Of a stretch of 64,000 nt of DNA, positions 55,389-64,000 are shown piece by piece (the first letter of the stretch is position 1; every line of letters starts with the position of its first letter). The notes below the pieces were generated by a model. It did not search any database. It had not been told where the DNA came from and saw only the letters and a program-made list of their open reading frames with translations. The stretch comes from Rhizobium sp. L51/94 (lineage in GTDB: Bacteria; Pseudomonadota; Alphaproteobacteria; Rhizobiales; Rhizobiaceae). Location of the stretch: contig NZ_CP072141.1 of assembly GCF_019355555.1 (NCBI RefSeq), positions 706,001 through 770,000 of the forward strand, given 5' to 3'. The translations under genes and the position numbers were made by a program.

Positions 55389-56696
55389 ATGAACAATTTC
55401 TCCCCCCGCGAGATCGTCTCCGAACTCGACCGTTACATTATTGGCCAGCATGAGGCCAAGCGCGCCGTCGCAATCGCGCTCCGCAATCGCTGGCGTCGCC
55501 AGCAGCTGGAGCCCGACCTGCGCGATGAAGTCATGCCGAAGAACATCCTGATGATCGGACCGACTGGTGTCGGCAAGACGGAAATCTCCCGTCGCCTCGC
55601 CAAGCTTGCCGGTGCGCCCTTCATCAAGGTGGAAGCCACGAAGTTCACCGAAGTCGGCTATGTTGGCCGCGACGTCGAGCAGATCATCCGTGACCTCGTC
55701 GAGGTCGGCATCGGCCTGGTGCGCGAGAAGATGCGTGCCGAGGTGGAATCGAAGGCCCACATGAGCGCCGAGGAACGTGTGCTCGACGCTCTCGTCGGCG
55801 CCACTGCTTCGCCGGCCACCCGCGAAAGCTTCCGCAAGAAGCTGCGGGACGGTGAACTCGACGACAAGGAAATCGACATCGAAATCGCCGATACTGCTTC
55901 CGCCGGTTCGGGTTTCGAAATTCCCGGCATGCCCGGCGCCAATATCGGCGTTCTCAACCTGTCTGAAATGTTCGGCAAGGCCATGGGCAACAAGACCAAG
56001 AAGGTCCGCACCACGGTCAAGGCTTCCTACGCCGATCTTATACGGGATGAATCTGACAAGCTGGTCGATAATGAAGTTGTCCAGCGAGAAGCGGTACGCT
56101 CGGCCGAGAACGACGGTATCGTTTTCCTCGACGAGATCGACAAGATCGCTACCCGTGAGGGCGGCATCGGCGCGGGGGTGTCCCGCGAAGGCGTCCAGCG
56201 CGATCTGCTGCCGCTGGTAGAAGGCACCACCGTATCGACGAAGTATGGACCTGTGAAAACGGACCATATCCTGTTTATCGCATCGGGCGCCTTCCATGTC
56301 TCCAAACCATCGGACCTGCTGCCCGAACTCCAGGGTCGCTTGCCGATCCGCGTCGAGCTTAAGCCGCTCAGCAAAGACGACATGCGCCGCATCCTGACCG
56401 AGACGGAGGCAAGCCTCATCCGCCAGTACAAGGCGCTGATGGACACCGAAGGCTTCTCACTCGATTTCACCGATGACGCGCTCGACGCGTTGGCGGATGT
56501 CGCTGTACACCTGAACTCTTCGGTCGAGAATATCGGTGCCCGTCGCCTCCAGACTGTGATGGAGCGCGTGCTGGACGACATCTCCTACAATGCACCTGAT
56601 CGCGGCGGTGCGTCGCTCACTATCGACGCGGCCTATGTTCAGAAACACGTCGGCGATCTCGCCGCCAACACCGATCTGTCGCGTTACATCCTTTAG
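55389..56696 (+). CDS. hslU: HslU (ClpY), ATPase subunit of HslUV protease
   Basis: AAA+ unfoldase that feeds substrates to HslV. It has 435 aa. [20 protein letters not shown] opens the protein; Walker [18 protein letters not shown], the pore loop [12 protein letters not shown], the I-domain (about residues 110-240), Walker [13 protein letters not shown], sensor [12 protein letters not shown] and the C-terminal [18 protein letters not shown]. The last residues SRYIL insert in HslV pockets. The ATG at 55389 is the family start; the open frame upstream overlaps hslV. No clear terminator follows. Confidence 0.97.
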   Translation: MNNFSPREIVSELDRYIIGQHEAKRAVAIALRNRWRRQQLEPDLRDEVMPKNILMIGPTGVGKTEISRRLAKLAGAPFIKVEATKFTEVGYVGRDVEQIIRDLVEVGIGLVREKMRAEVESKAHMSAEERVLDALVGATASPATRESFRKKLRDGELDDKEIDIEIADTASAGSGFEIPGMPGANIGVLNLSEMFGKAMGNKTKKVRTTVKASYADLIRDESDKLVDNEVVQREAVRSAENDGIVFLDEIDKIATREGGIGAGVSREGVQRDLLPLVEGTTVSTKYGPVKTDHILFIASGAFHVSKPSDLLPELQGRLPIRVELKPLSKDDMRRILTETEASLIRQYKALMDTEGFSLDFTDDALDALADVAVHLNSSVENIGARRLQTVMERVLDDISYNAPDRGGASLTIDAAYVQKHVGDLAANTDLSRYIL

Positions 56697-56857
56697 CGCC
56701 AGCGCTGCCCTCGGTCCCCTCCTTGTGTCGGGATCGGGGTCCCACGATGAACGCGGCATTCATCGGCCATTAAGCTAAATGAAATATATTAGTCACTATG
56801 AGTTGGCTTAGATTCGTTGGGTTCAGGCCCAGTTCCCGAGCCTTCGTGGAGGTGGCA

Positions 56858-57226
56858 ATGTTTAAGAAGACCGTTCTATCAATGCTGATCCTGGCGTCGG
56901 TCGCCGGAGGCGCGCTTAGCACCGCAAGCACTGCCGAAGCCCAATACCGCCGTCCTCCGCAGGACGATGGCTGGGACCGTGGCCCGCCACCCCCGCAGCG
57001 GCGCCATCACCACAATAACAATGGCGGCATCATTGCCGGTGGCATCGCCGCCGGCGTACTTGGCGGCCTGATCGGCGGCGCTTTGGCCAATGGCAACGAC
57101 GGTGGTTATGGTTACGCACCGCCGCCCCCACCTCCGCCGCAGCCCCGCTGCTGGTTCGAGGATCGCCCGGTTCAGAACCAGTATGACGACGGCTGGCACC
57201 GGGAACAGATCCGCGTCTGCAACTAA
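56858..57226 (+). CDS. Small secreted glycine-zipper protein (unknown function)
   Basis: Predicted exported protein of 122 aa. A signal peptide MFKKTVLSMLILASVAGGAL with likely cleavage around STAEA-Q (residues 24-29) is followed by a Pro/Arg/His-rich low-complexity tract, a glycine zipper IIAGGIAAGVLGGLIGGALA, poly-Pro, and the C-terminal CWFEDRPVQNQYDDGWHREQ with two Cys in the tail (one at the end region: IRVCN). The paired Cys suggest a disulphide. The ATG at 56858 follows GTGGAGGTGGCA. It ends before a strong terminator. I do not recognise a function; glycine-zipper proteins are often outer-membrane or periplasmic. Confidence 0.72.
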   Translation: MFKKTVLSMLILASVAGGALSTASTAEAQYRRPPQDDGWDRGPPPPQRRHHHNNNGGIIAGGIAAGVLGGLIGGALANGNDGGYGYAPPPPPPPQPRCWFEDRPVQNQYDDGWHREQIRVCN

Positions 57227-57283
57227 GGTCGCGCTTTCGCAGCGCCGCACAGACGCATCGATATCCAGTTTGTAATAAACGAG

Positions 57284-57324
57284 GGACGCGACCTGACATG
57301 CTGCAGGTCGCGTCCTTTCTGTTT
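57284..57324 (+). terminator. Intrinsic terminator after the glycine-zipper gene
   Basis: GGACGCGACCTG (57284-57295) pairs with CAGGTCGCGTCC (57304-57315), a perfect 12-bp stem with 8-base loop, followed by TTTCTGTTT. Confidence 0.9.
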
Positions 57325-57520
57325 GACAGACTTTCGGCGTCCGCAGTCACCCTGACGTTATTCCTGGCTTTTCCAACCATGACCCCTCGACACCGGGCCG
57401 TTAACTTTTTAGGTGATGGTCAGTTTCCTTGGGGCTTCAGCGTCGGGTCGGCATTATTCGGCCAAGATTGTGATCCACGCCTCCGGAAAGACCGATGAAC
57501 CTTCGACGGGGCAGCCAATC

Positions 57521-58474
57521 GTGCGACGCATTCTCATTTCCCTTCTGGTTGCTGTCCTGAGCCTTGGCGCTATCCCTGCCAAGGCTGCCGGCATCCTCAC
57601 TGTACCGCCCGGCAACCGCAATGCCGAGCAGCCGGACATTCCAGGCGCCTCGGTTCGCCGCACCAAGGGCACCAATTCCAGTTTCGATCGCAAGTACCAG
57701 AAGGTCCGCCAGTTGCTGGCAACCGATACAAAGCTGATGTCGAAGATCAAGGCCGTGTCGCGCGCTTATGGCATCGATCCCATCCATGTTGTCGGGGCAC
57801 TCGTCGGCGAGCATACCTATAATGTCGATGCCTATGATGGTCTGCAGTCCTACTACGTCAAGGCTGCTTCCTACGCCGGCGAAAGCTTCAAGTTCGCCTA
57901 CAATGGCGAGAACGTCGATGATTTCGTCGCCCGTCCACAGTTTGCCAAGTGCAACGGAAAAAGCGATTCCTACAGCCTCTGGACATGCCGCGAGGATGTC
58001 TGGAACGACGCCTTCAAGGGAAAAACCGTCGACGGAAAATCTTTTCCCAACAATCGCTTCAGCGCCGTATTCTTCCAGCCCTTCTACGCTGGCCAGACCT
58101 TTGGCCTCGGCCAGATCAATCCACTGACGGCACTGATGCTGTCTGACATGGTGTCGCGAACATCAGGCATCCCGAAGCTCGACGAGCGCAAGGCCGGCGA
58201 TGTCTATCACGCCATCATGGATCCGGATATCTCGCTCGCCTTCGTTGCCGCCGCTGCCCGCCGCTCGATAGACGACTACCGCTCGATCGCCGGCATGGAT
58301 ATTTCCGGCAACCCGGGCCTCACCGCCACCCTCTATAATGTAGGAAATTCCCGTCAGCGCGCCACGGCCCTTGCCGCGCGCAACAGGGGCGCCAGCCAGC
58401 CTGTCTGGCCTGAAGAGAATTATTACGGCTGGCTGATCAACGACAAGCTGGATGATCTGAAGTCGCTGCTTTAA
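57521..58474 (+). CDS. DUF1402 family secreted protein with lytic-transglycosylase-like motifs
   Basis: Exported protein of 317 aa from GTG 57521 (a longer frame from 57413 lacks similarity and places the signal sequence internally). Signal peptide VRRILISLLVAVLSLGAIPAKA. Core: VVGALVGEHTYN with Glu97, then TFGLGQINPLTALML (about 193-207) and ATLYNVGNSRQR (about 269-280). These resemble the catalytic Glu, GLMQIxPxTA and AAYNxG motifs of soluble lytic transglycosylase (SLT) domains, so a peptidoglycan-cleaving or -binding role is inferred. Family is uncharacterised as far as I know. It is convergent with an L,D-transpeptidase gene, also a cell-wall enzyme. Confidence 0.7.
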   Translation: MRRILISLLVAVLSLGAIPAKAAGILTVPPGNRNAEQPDIPGASVRRTKGTNSSFDRKYQKVRQLLATDTKLMSKIKAVSRAYGIDPIHVVGALVGEHTYNVDAYDGLQSYYVKAASYAGESFKFAYNGENVDDFVARPQFAKCNGKSDSYSLWTCREDVWNDAFKGKTVDGKSFPNNRFSAVFFQPFYAGQTFGLGQINPLTALMLSDMVSRTSGIPKLDERKAGDVYHAIMDPDISLAFVAAAARRSIDDYRSIAGMDISGNPGLTATLYNVGNSRQRATALAARNRGASQPVWPEENYYGWLINDKLDDLKSLL

Positions 58475-58612
58475 TCTCTGCGCGACCCCGCACGCAAATC
58501 AGCGAGTTGAGCCAGCGGCGTTTTTCCCTGAGCGTCGATCTTTGCGAGGCCAGTGACACTGGCTGCGAAAAGGGAACAGTCATACTGCCCCCGCGACCCG
58601 ATCCATACCAAT

Positions 58613-58643
58613 AAAAAAGGCTGCCGGAAGTTATCCGGCAGCC
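58613..58643 (-). terminator. Intrinsic terminator of the L,D-transpeptidase gene
   Basis: GGCTGCCGGA (58619-58628) pairs with TCCGGCAGCC (58634-58643); on the minus strand it is followed by TTTTTT (complement of 58613-58618 A run). Confidence 0.9.
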
Positions 58644-58667
58644 GCTGATGTCGATGAGATGTGAAAT

Positions 58668-59342
58668 CTACTGGATGACGACGACTTTGGTCGTATGGCC
58701 CGGGAGGACGCGGCTGTAGAGATCGATGACGTCCTGGTTGATCAGGCGAATGCAGCCCGAAGATGCTGCCGTACCGATGGATGCCCATTCCGGCGTTCCG
58801 TGCAGGCGGAACAAGGTGTCCTGGCCCTTGTCGTTGTAGAGATACATTGCACGGGCGCCGAGCGGGTTTTCGAGGCCTGGATTCATGCCGCCTTCAACAA
58901 ACTTGGCGATTTCCGGCCGGCGCTCTGCCATTTCCTTCGGCGGGTGCCAATTTGGCCATTCCTGCTTCCAGGCAACGTAGGCGTTGCCCGACCAGGCAAA
59001 GCCAGCCTTGCCGACGCTGATGCCGTAGCGCATGGCCTGGCCATCCGGCAGGATGTAATAGAGATGACGTTCGCGGGTGTTAACGATGATCGTGCCCGGC
59101 GATTCCGTTGTCTGATAGCTGATGATCTGGCGGCGGAACTCCGGCTTGACCTTCTGGATCGGGATAGCAGGAAGCGAGAAGCCAGAATCCTGGGTGACCC
59201 CGTAGTCGCCGTCAAACGTCTTCAGCGTTTCGACCGAAGAGCTAGGCGCGGTAATCGGCGCAGCCATCGCTGTGGAAGAATAGCCGGCCGCGGCAAACGC
59301 CGCGACAAGGCCCAATACAGTCATTGCATTGCTGAAGCGCAT
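58668..59342 (-). CDS. L,D-transpeptidase (ErfK/YbiS family)
   Basis: Periplasmic YkuD-domain enzyme that makes 3-3 cross-links in peptidoglycan or anchors lipoproteins. It has 224 aa. A signal peptide MRFSNAMTVLGLVAAFAAAG is followed by a proline-poor linker; the domain has VKPEFRRQIISYQTTESPGT, the strand IIVNTRERHLYYI, and catalytic GTPEWASIGTAASSGCIRL with His and Cys (H-x-S-x-G-C pattern, HGTPEWAS...SSGC). The ATG at 59342 follows GAGAGACCCCC; the frame is open 50 codons further without similarity. It is divergent from mmcB. Rhizobia make polar, L,D-cross-link-rich walls. Confidence 0.93.
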   Translation of the reverse strand: MRFSNAMTVLGLVAAFAAAGYSSTAMAAPITAPSSSVETLKTFDGDYGVTQDSGFSLPAIPIQKVKPEFRRQIISYQTTESPGTIIVNTRERHLYYILPDGQAMRYGISVGKAGFAWSGNAYVAWKQEWPNWHPPKEMAERRPEIAKFVEGGMNPGLENPLGARAMYLYNDKGQDTLFRLHGTPEWASIGTAASSGCIRLINQDVIDLYSRVLPGHTTKVVVIQ

Positions 59343-59516
59343 GGGGGTCTCTCGATTTTGTGTCCGGAATTCAGGGTTTTGCCAACCATCTCTGGGAAGG
59401 TTTATTTTCGATATCACCGCATTGCAAGCAAACGCGTCGCACAAATAATCGTGTGAGCCGCGATTTGGGAACCCATGGTTTTTTTGCAACAAAACTTGGT
59501 CTAGACTGGTTAAATC

Positions 59517-60005
59517 ATGACGATTCTCAGCCTATACAATAACAATCCGTTAATAGATGGTCGCCAGTCCGAGCGGGCGATGCTGGTGCGCAAGGGCGCC
59601 CAGCGCCTGCTCCACGAGATGAGGCATGCAGTCCTGCCGGAGTTGACGCTCGCCGGCGGCAGGCGGGCCGATCTCATCAGCCTCAGCGAAAAGGGCGAGA
59701 TCTGGATCATCGAGATCAAGTCGTCCGTGGAGGACTTTCGCGTCGATCGGAAATGGCCGGACTACCGGCTGCAATGCGACCGCCTGTTCTTTGCCACGCA
59801 CAAGGACGTGCCGCTCGATATCTTTCCGCAAGAATGCGGCCTGATCCTGTCCGACGGCTACGGCGCCCACATGGTGCGTGAGGCGCCTGAGCACAGGTTG
59901 CCGCCAACCACCCGCCGCGCCGTCACGCTCAATTTCTCGCGCGTCGCCGCTCAACGACTGCTCGCGGCAGAATGGGCAATCGGCAAACCGCTTCCGATCG
60001 AATAG
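59517..60005 (+). CDS. mmcB: MmcB family DNA repair protein
   Basis: Member of the MmcB family, named in Caulobacter for a role in mitomycin C damage repair. It has 162 aa with the restriction-endonuclease-like pattern: ERAMLVRKGAQRLL, then GGRRADLISLSEKGEIWIIE (Asp) and IKSSVEDFRVDRKWPDYRLQ (E-x-K, residues about 65-85). The PD-(D/E)xK core IIEIKSS is intact, so nuclease activity is plausible though not shown here. The ATG at 59517 lies 174 bp from the divergent L,D-transpeptidase. It meets actR tail-to-tail with a 4 bp gap and no terminator. Confidence 0.9.
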   Translation: MTILSLYNNNPLIDGRQSERAMLVRKGAQRLLHEMRHAVLPELTLAGGRRADLISLSEKGEIWIIEIKSSVEDFRVDRKWPDYRLQCDRLFFATHKDVPLDIFPQECGLILSDGYGAHMVREAPEHRLPPTTRRAVTLNFSRVAAQRLLAAEWAIGKPLPIE

Positions 60006-60009
60006 CCCG

Positions 60010-60591
60010 CTATTTAGGCGCCCGCTTGGCCAGGATCCGCTGTAGCGTACGCCGATGCATATTGAGACGCCGCGCCGTCTCCGAAACGTTGCGCTCGCAC
60101 ATCTCGTAGACCCGCTGGATGTGTTCCCAGCGCACCCGGTCGGCTGACATCGGGTTTTCCGGCACGTCGGCCTTTCCGCCTGGCCTCTGCGTCAGCGCTG
60201 CATAAACATCGTCGGCGTCAGCCGGCTTGGAGAGATAGTCCACCGCACCAAGCTTCACGGCGGTGACGGCGGTAGCGATGTTGCCGTAGCCGGTTAGGAC
60301 GATCACTCGGGTGTCGCCGCGGCGCTGCCGAATGGCTTCGATGACGTCGAGGCCGTTACCGTCGCCCAGCCGCAGGTCGATGACCGCATATTTCGGCGGG
60401 TGGGCCTTCGATTTCGTCACGCCTTCCGCAACGCTGTCGGCCGTTTCGACGAGAAAGCCGCGTGCTTCCATAGCCCGGGCGAGCCGCCTCAGAAACGGGC
60501 CGTCGTCGTCGACGATCAGCAGGCTCGGATCCGGGCCGATATCACCGTCGCTGGAGGCAAGTGTCTCGATGTCGTGGTCTAGATCTGTCAT
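60010..60591 (-). CDS. actR: ActR/RegA/PrrA-type response regulator
   Basis: Redox/acid-tolerance global regulator paired with ActS. It has 193 aa. Receiver domain: LLIVDDDGPFLRRLARAME, phospho-Asp in YAVIDLRLGDGNGL, VIVLTGYGNIATAV and YLSKPADADDV; the C-terminal Fis-type HTH EMCERNVSETARRLNMHRRT (about 165-185) lies after a linker, as in RegA. The ATG at 60591 gives 193 residues, matching the family; an ATG at 60663 adds 24. It lies 84 bp downstream of actS, with an AT-rich TATATA tract that could be a second promoter. Confidence 0.95.
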   Translation of the reverse strand: MTDLDHDIETLASSDGDIGPDPSLLIVDDDGPFLRRLARAMEARGFLVETADSVAEGVTKSKAHPPKYAVIDLRLGDGNGLDVIEAIRQRRGDTRVIVLTGYGNIATAVTAVKLGAVDYLSKPADADDVYAALTQRPGGKADVPENPMSADRVRWEHIQRVYEMCERNVSETARRLNMHRRTLQRILAKRAPK

Positions 60592-60675
60592 TCCGTGATC
60601 CCGGCGGTTTTCCGCCTGCATATATCCTGCGTGTATATATATAGCGTCGTGAGCACTGGTCATAAGCCCGTCGGC

Positions 60676-61995
60676 TCAGTTTGTCGAATTGCTGTCTATC
60701 AAGACACGAGGCCATTCGATGCGGATCCGTGCCCCTGAAGTCTCCGCCTCGCGGTTTCCAAATGTCAGGGTTGCGCCGGAGCGCTCCAGCAGTGTCTTTG
60801 CAATAAACAAGCCAAGCCCGAGACCGCCTGCGGCATCGTCACGCTGCCGTGTCGTTACATAGGGCTCACCGATGCGGGTCAAGATATCGGGCGCATAGCC
60901 GACCCCGTCGTCTTCAATGGTGATCGCCAGAGTTTCGGCATCGAACGCCACCGTGACAGTCACCATCTCGCGGGCATAGTCGACAGCATTTTCCACCAGG
61001 TTGCCGAGCCCGTACATGATCCCGGCATTCCGGTTGAGCACCGGTTCGCCGGCCCTGGCGGTCTCCTCGACCAGCGTCAGCTTGATTCCGAATTCGCGAT
61101 GCGGGGCGAGAATTTCCTCCATCATCGATGATAGCGTCAGATAGCGCATATGCGCCTCGTTCTCCGCCGACAGCGTCGTAATCCGCCGCAGGATGTCGCG
61201 GCACCTCTCGCTCTGGCTGCGAAGCAGCGCCACGTCCTCCCGGTAACGCTCGTCGTGGCCGAGTTCCCGCTCCATCTCCTTGGCAACGATGCTGATCGTC
61301 GCCAGTGGCGTTCCGAGCTCGTGAGCCGCTGCCGCCGCCAGTCCGTCCAGCTGCGAAAGGTGCTTCTCCCGCTGCAGCACCAGCTCGGTCGCCGCCAGCG
61401 CATCGGCCAGCTGGCTCGCCTCCATGGAGACGCGATAGGCATAGAAGGCGGCGAAGGCCATTGTCGATGCGATGGAGCACCAGACGCCGAGTTGCATGAC
61501 CTGGTTGATGGCGACGATGCCCCCGGCATACCAAGGGAGCGGGAAAGGCGAAAACGCAAGAGACGTGATCGCCACCATCGCCGCAAGGATCAGCGTCATG
61601 CTGTAGCGGATGGGCTGGGAAGCGAAGGAGATGATGACGGGCACGCACACCAGGATCGAAAACGGATTGGCAAGGCCGCCGGTGATGAACAGCAGGCCGC
61701 ACAGCTGCAGCAGATCCAGCCCCAGAAGGGCGAAGGTGGCCGGCGCATCCAGCCGGCGCGTCGGCGGATAGCGCAACGTCAGGAACAGGTTGATCCAGGC
61801 AAGGCAGGCGATCAGCACGCAGCAGGGCAGCAAGGGTAGTGGAAACTGCAGCCAGAAGGCGACAATGGCCACCGTCGCGGCCTGGCCACCGACGGCAAGC
61901 CAGCGCAGGCGGACCAGCGTCTGCAGCCGCACGCGCCGGCTGGTGTGGTGATTGCCCGGCAAGAGGCTGTCATTTTCGGCAATCATGCTGCTCAC
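60676..61995 (-). CDS. actS: ActS/RegB/PrrB-type redox sensor histidine kinase
   Basis: Membrane kinase sensing quinone pool/oxygen, partner of ActR. It has 439 aa. Six hydrophobic segments in the first 190 residues; the quinone-binding heptapeptide reads GGLANPF (106-112). HisKA H-box AAAHELGTPLAT gives His225; the redox-switch cysteine is kept as Cys265 in SERCRDILRRI, in the same position as in RegB. ATPase motifs: GLGNLVENAVDYA, EDDGVGYAPDI, GGLGLGLFIAKTL. It lies 19 bp downstream of hrpB on the same strand and 84 bp upstream of actR. Confidence 0.95.
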   Translation of the reverse strand: MSSMIAENDSLLPGNHHTSRRVRLQTLVRLRWLAVGGQAATVAIVAFWLQFPLPLLPCCVLIACLAWINLFLTLRYPPTRRLDAPATFALLGLDLLQLCGLLFITGGLANPFSILVCVPVIISFASQPIRYSMTLILAAMVAITSLAFSPFPLPWYAGGIVAINQVMQLGVWCSIASTMAFAAFYAYRVSMEASQLADALAATELVLQREKHLSQLDGLAAAAAHELGTPLATISIVAKEMERELGHDERYREDVALLRSQSERCRDILRRITTLSAENEAHMRYLTLSSMMEEILAPHREFGIKLTLVEETARAGEPVLNRNAGIMYGLGNLVENAVDYAREMVTVTVAFDAETLAITIEDDGVGYAPDILTRIGEPYVTTRQRDDAAGGLGLGLFIAKTLLERSGATLTFGNREAETSGARIRIEWPRVLIDSNSTN

Positions 61996-62014
61996 TCCTT
62001 CACGGCGGATGCAC

Positions 62015-64000
62015 TCAAGTGCCGCGCGGCTTCACGCGGGTGGTCGGCGCGGCGGCTGCCGGATCCTCGGGCCAGGGGTGGCGAGGATAGCGACCGCGCA
62101 TGTCGGCGCGCACGTCCTTCCAGGTTCCGGCCCAGAAGCCCGGCAGATCGCGCGTCGTCTGGATCGGCCGGTGCGCCGGCGAGGTCAATTCCAGCACCAG
62201 CGGCAAACGTCCGCCGCCGATGGAGGGATGCTGGCGAAGCCCGAACAGCTCCTGAACCCGGATGGTCAGCAGCGGCTCCGTCCCATCGTAATGGATAGGG
62301 TGGCGCTGCCCCGTCGGCGCCTCGAAATGCGTCGGTGCCATCCGGCCGAGTTCCCGTTGTAAATCATGCGGCAGCAACGACATCAGCCCGTTCGATAGTC
62401 CGCCGGTGGAAATATCGGATAGCCCCCGTGCGTCGCCCTGATACGGTACGAACCAATCGGCGAGCCGGATGAGCAGGGCCTCGTCGCTCATGTCTGGCCA
62501 GGGCTCCCCGATCGTTCGGTGCAGAAAGCCGATCCGGTCGCGCAGCTGGGCGGCTTCCTTGGAGAAGGTGAGCACGCCAAGCCCGAGTTCGCGGATACCC
62601 TCTGCCAGCGCCGCAGCTACCTCGCGCGCGGAGGGACGCGGCAGGGGCGTCTCATCGAGGACAATGGCCCCGAGCCGCGTCACCCGCCGGGCCCGGACCT
62701 GCCGGCTCGTCTTGTCGAACAGGCATTGATCTTCGGTGACGATGCTATCCGGCAGCTCGGCTTCGACATCGCCGCGCGTAATCTCGGCAGCACTGAGAAT
62801 CCGGCCCTGCGCGGCACGACCGGTAAGGTCCGCGACGACAAGCATCGTTGCACCCGACAGCCGCTCCGTCTCCGGCAGCTCGGCACCACGGCCATTGGCC
62901 ATGACGAACCGGCCGCGACCGCCCCGCTGCAGGGCGATACGATCGGGAAAGGCGTGCAGCAGCAGCGTTCCGGCCATCACCGGTTCGCCGCCGCCTTTGC
63001 TGCCCCCGGCAGTTGCCACCAGTCTTGCCACCAGTCGTCGCGCCGCCTCGGCCCGCTCGCTTTTTTCACCCCGAAACCGCCGCAGCCGTTCCTCCAGGTC
63101 GATGCTTTGCCCTCCCAACCCCTGTTCGGTCAAAAGCACGGCCAGCATCGCCGCCTCGCGTGCCTGGCCGTTTCCGGCGGCTGAGATCACCATCGCCGCC
63201 AGGCGGGGTGGAAGTGCCATCGCCCGCATCGTCCGGCCGCGTGCGGTAAGCCCGTTAGCGTGATCGAGCCCTCCCAGTTGCCTGAGCAAGCTCCGCGCCT
63301 CGAAAAGCGTCCCGGCCGGCGGCTGATCGACGAAGGCGAGACTGCCGGGATCCTCGACGCCCCAGTGGGCAAGGTCGAGCGCCAGACTTGAAAGATCGCT
63401 GGAGAGTATCTGCGGCGGTGTAAACGCCGGCAGCGCCGCCGTCTGGCCGGGATGCCAGAGCCGGATTGCAATACCCGGCTCCGTCCGTCCGGCACGTCCC
63501 GCTCGCTGGTCTGCCGAGGCGCGAGACACCCGCACCGTTTCCAGCCGGGTGATGCCGGTCGCCGGCTCGAAGACGCCCAGCCGCTGCAGGCCGCTGTCGA
63601 TCACAACGCGCACGCCGTCGATGGTAATCGACGTTTCGGCGATCGAGGTCGCCAGCACGATCTTGCGCATCCCCGCCGCAGTCGGGCGGATCGCCGCGTC
63701 CTGCTCCTTCTGGCTGAGGTTCCCGAACAGCGGCGCTATCAGCGTCTCCGGCCCGAACCGTCCTTCCAGCCGCTCGGCGGTGCGGGTGATTTCCGCCTGG
63801 CCTGGCAGGAAGGCAAGGATCGAACCCTTTTCATCCCGGTGGGCAGCAACGATGGCGGCAGTGACACTGTCCTCGATCCGCTCGCCGGCAGGCCTGTCGC
63901 GGTAGCGCACATCAATCGGAAAGCTGCGTCCCATGCTCTCGATCACCGGCGGCTGGCCGAGCAGCTGTGCAACCCTCTCAATATCGAGCGTTGCCGACAT
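62015..64000 (-). CDS. hrpB: HrpB, ATP-dependent DEAH-box helicase, N-terminus cut by window
   Basis: DEAH/RHA-type RNA helicase of unclear bacterial role. Visible: the C-terminal 661 codons, beginning with MSATLD, which is motif III (SAT) of the helicase core, so Walker A and DEAH lie outside the window and about 160 residues are missing; the Met at 64000 is not a start codon. Motif IV region LAFLPGQAEI, motif V LATSIAETSITIDGV, motif VI QRAGRAGRTEPG, the HA2 winged-helix region (LRQLGGLDHANGLTARG, quoted in part), and the HrpB-specific C-terminal domain ending PAAAAPTTRVKPRGT follow. actS follows 19 bp downstream. Confidence 0.95.
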   Translation of the reverse strand: MSATLDIERVAQLLGQPPVIESMGRSFPIDVRYRDRPAGERIEDSVTAAIVAAHRDEKGSILAFLPGQAEITRTAERLEGRFGPETLIAPLFGNLSQKEQDAAIRPTAAGMRKIVLATSIAETSITIDGVRVVIDSGLQRLGVFEPATGITRLETVRVSRASADQRAGRAGRTEPGIAIRLWHPGQTAALPAFTPPQILSSDLSSLALDLAHWGVEDPGSLAFVDQPPAGTLFEARSLLRQLGGLDHANGLTARGRTMRAMALPPRLAAMVISAAGNGQAREAAMLAVLLTEQGLGGQSIDLEERLRRFRGEKSERAEAARRLVARLVATAGGSKGGGEPVMAGTLLLHAFPDRIALQRGGRGRFVMANGRGAELPETERLSGATMLVVADLTGRAAQGRILSAAEITRGDVEAELPDSIVTEDQCLFDKTSRQVRARRVTRLGAIVLDETPLPRPSAREVAAALAEGIRELGLGVLTFSKEAAQLRDRIGFLHRTIGEPWPDMSDEALLIRLADWFVPYQGDARGLSDISTGGLSNGLMSLLPHDLQRELGRMAPTHFEAPTGQRHPIHYDGTEPLLTIRVQELFGLRQHPSIGGGRLPLVLELTSPAHRPIQTTRDLPGFWAGTWKDVRADMRGRYPRHPWPEDPAAAAPTTRVKPRGT

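Noticed and set aside
63995..64000. ATG at 64000 as the hrpB start
   Set aside because: It is the Met before SAT of helicase motif III, internal to the protein; upstream motifs are outside the window.

Overview
The window is a gene-dense, high-GC (about 60% by eye) stretch of alphaproteobacterial chromosome. Protein sequences and gene order point to the Rhizobiaceae (Rhizobium/Agrobacterium/Sinorhizobium group). Supporting signs are chvI-chvG-hprK-PTS beside pckA and ahcY, a DivL-type pseudo-kinase with Tyr in its H-box, actS-actR next to hrpB and mmcB, the his cluster hisB-DUF2628-hisH-hisA-hisF-hisE-coaA, and an AccD without its zinc-finger cysteines. Genus or species cannot be fixed from sequence alone. 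I saw no tRNA, rRNA, insertion sequence, prophage or CRISPR array, so this is core genome.

The window appears to span the chromosomal replication origin. The hemE / PPDK-regulator intergenic region (about 6.34-6.74 kb) carries an AT-rich block and several DnaA-box-like 9-mers, and it sits at the locus known as oriC in Caulobacter and Sinorhizobium. Genes on its left (hemE, hemJ, rho, mnmE, mnmG) read leftward and those on its right (ppsR-like, maf, aroE, coaE, dnaQ) read rightward, both away from it. Four ParB parS-like 16-mers were found: two flanking the mnmE stop, one inside the maf/aroE overlap, and a weaker one at 47.5 kb after pckA.

Layout: 0-6.3 kb, tRNA modification (mnmG, mnmE), rho, haem (hemJ, hemE). 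6.3-6.7 kb, oriC. 6.7-10.4 kb, ppsR-like, maf, aroE, coaE, dnaQ. 10.4-14.4 kb, secB and fxsA (minus), then Tim44-like, mltA, smr, xre. 14.5-21.9 kb, gyrB, nitroreductase, glutathionyl-hydroquinone reductase, FAH-family enzyme, PHB depolymerase, DUF2852. 21.9-27.8 kb, YgjP-type metalloprotein, trpF-trpB-trpA-accD-folC. 27.9-39.9 kb, a tightly packed minus-strand run divL, tsaE-amgK fusion, murU-like, addB, addA, trxA. 40.1-45.5 kb, ahcY, then HPr, EIIA, hprK, chvG, chvI. 45.9-50 kb, pckA, arfB, alkB, GT87 membrane protein. 49.9-54.6 kb, coaA and the his genes. 54.8-64 kb, hslVU, a small secreted protein, DUF1402, L,D-transpeptidase, mmcB, actR, actS and the C-terminal part of hrpB. mnmG and hrpB are cut by the window edges.

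Points most worth a second look: the parS sites embedded in coding or terminator sequence; the origin region; the TsaE-AmgK fusion next to a MurU-like enzyme, suggesting peptidoglycan recycling; the DUF1402 protein, which shows lytic-transglycosylase-like motifs; the nested palindrome upstream of ahcY; and the GT87/coaA tail overlap.
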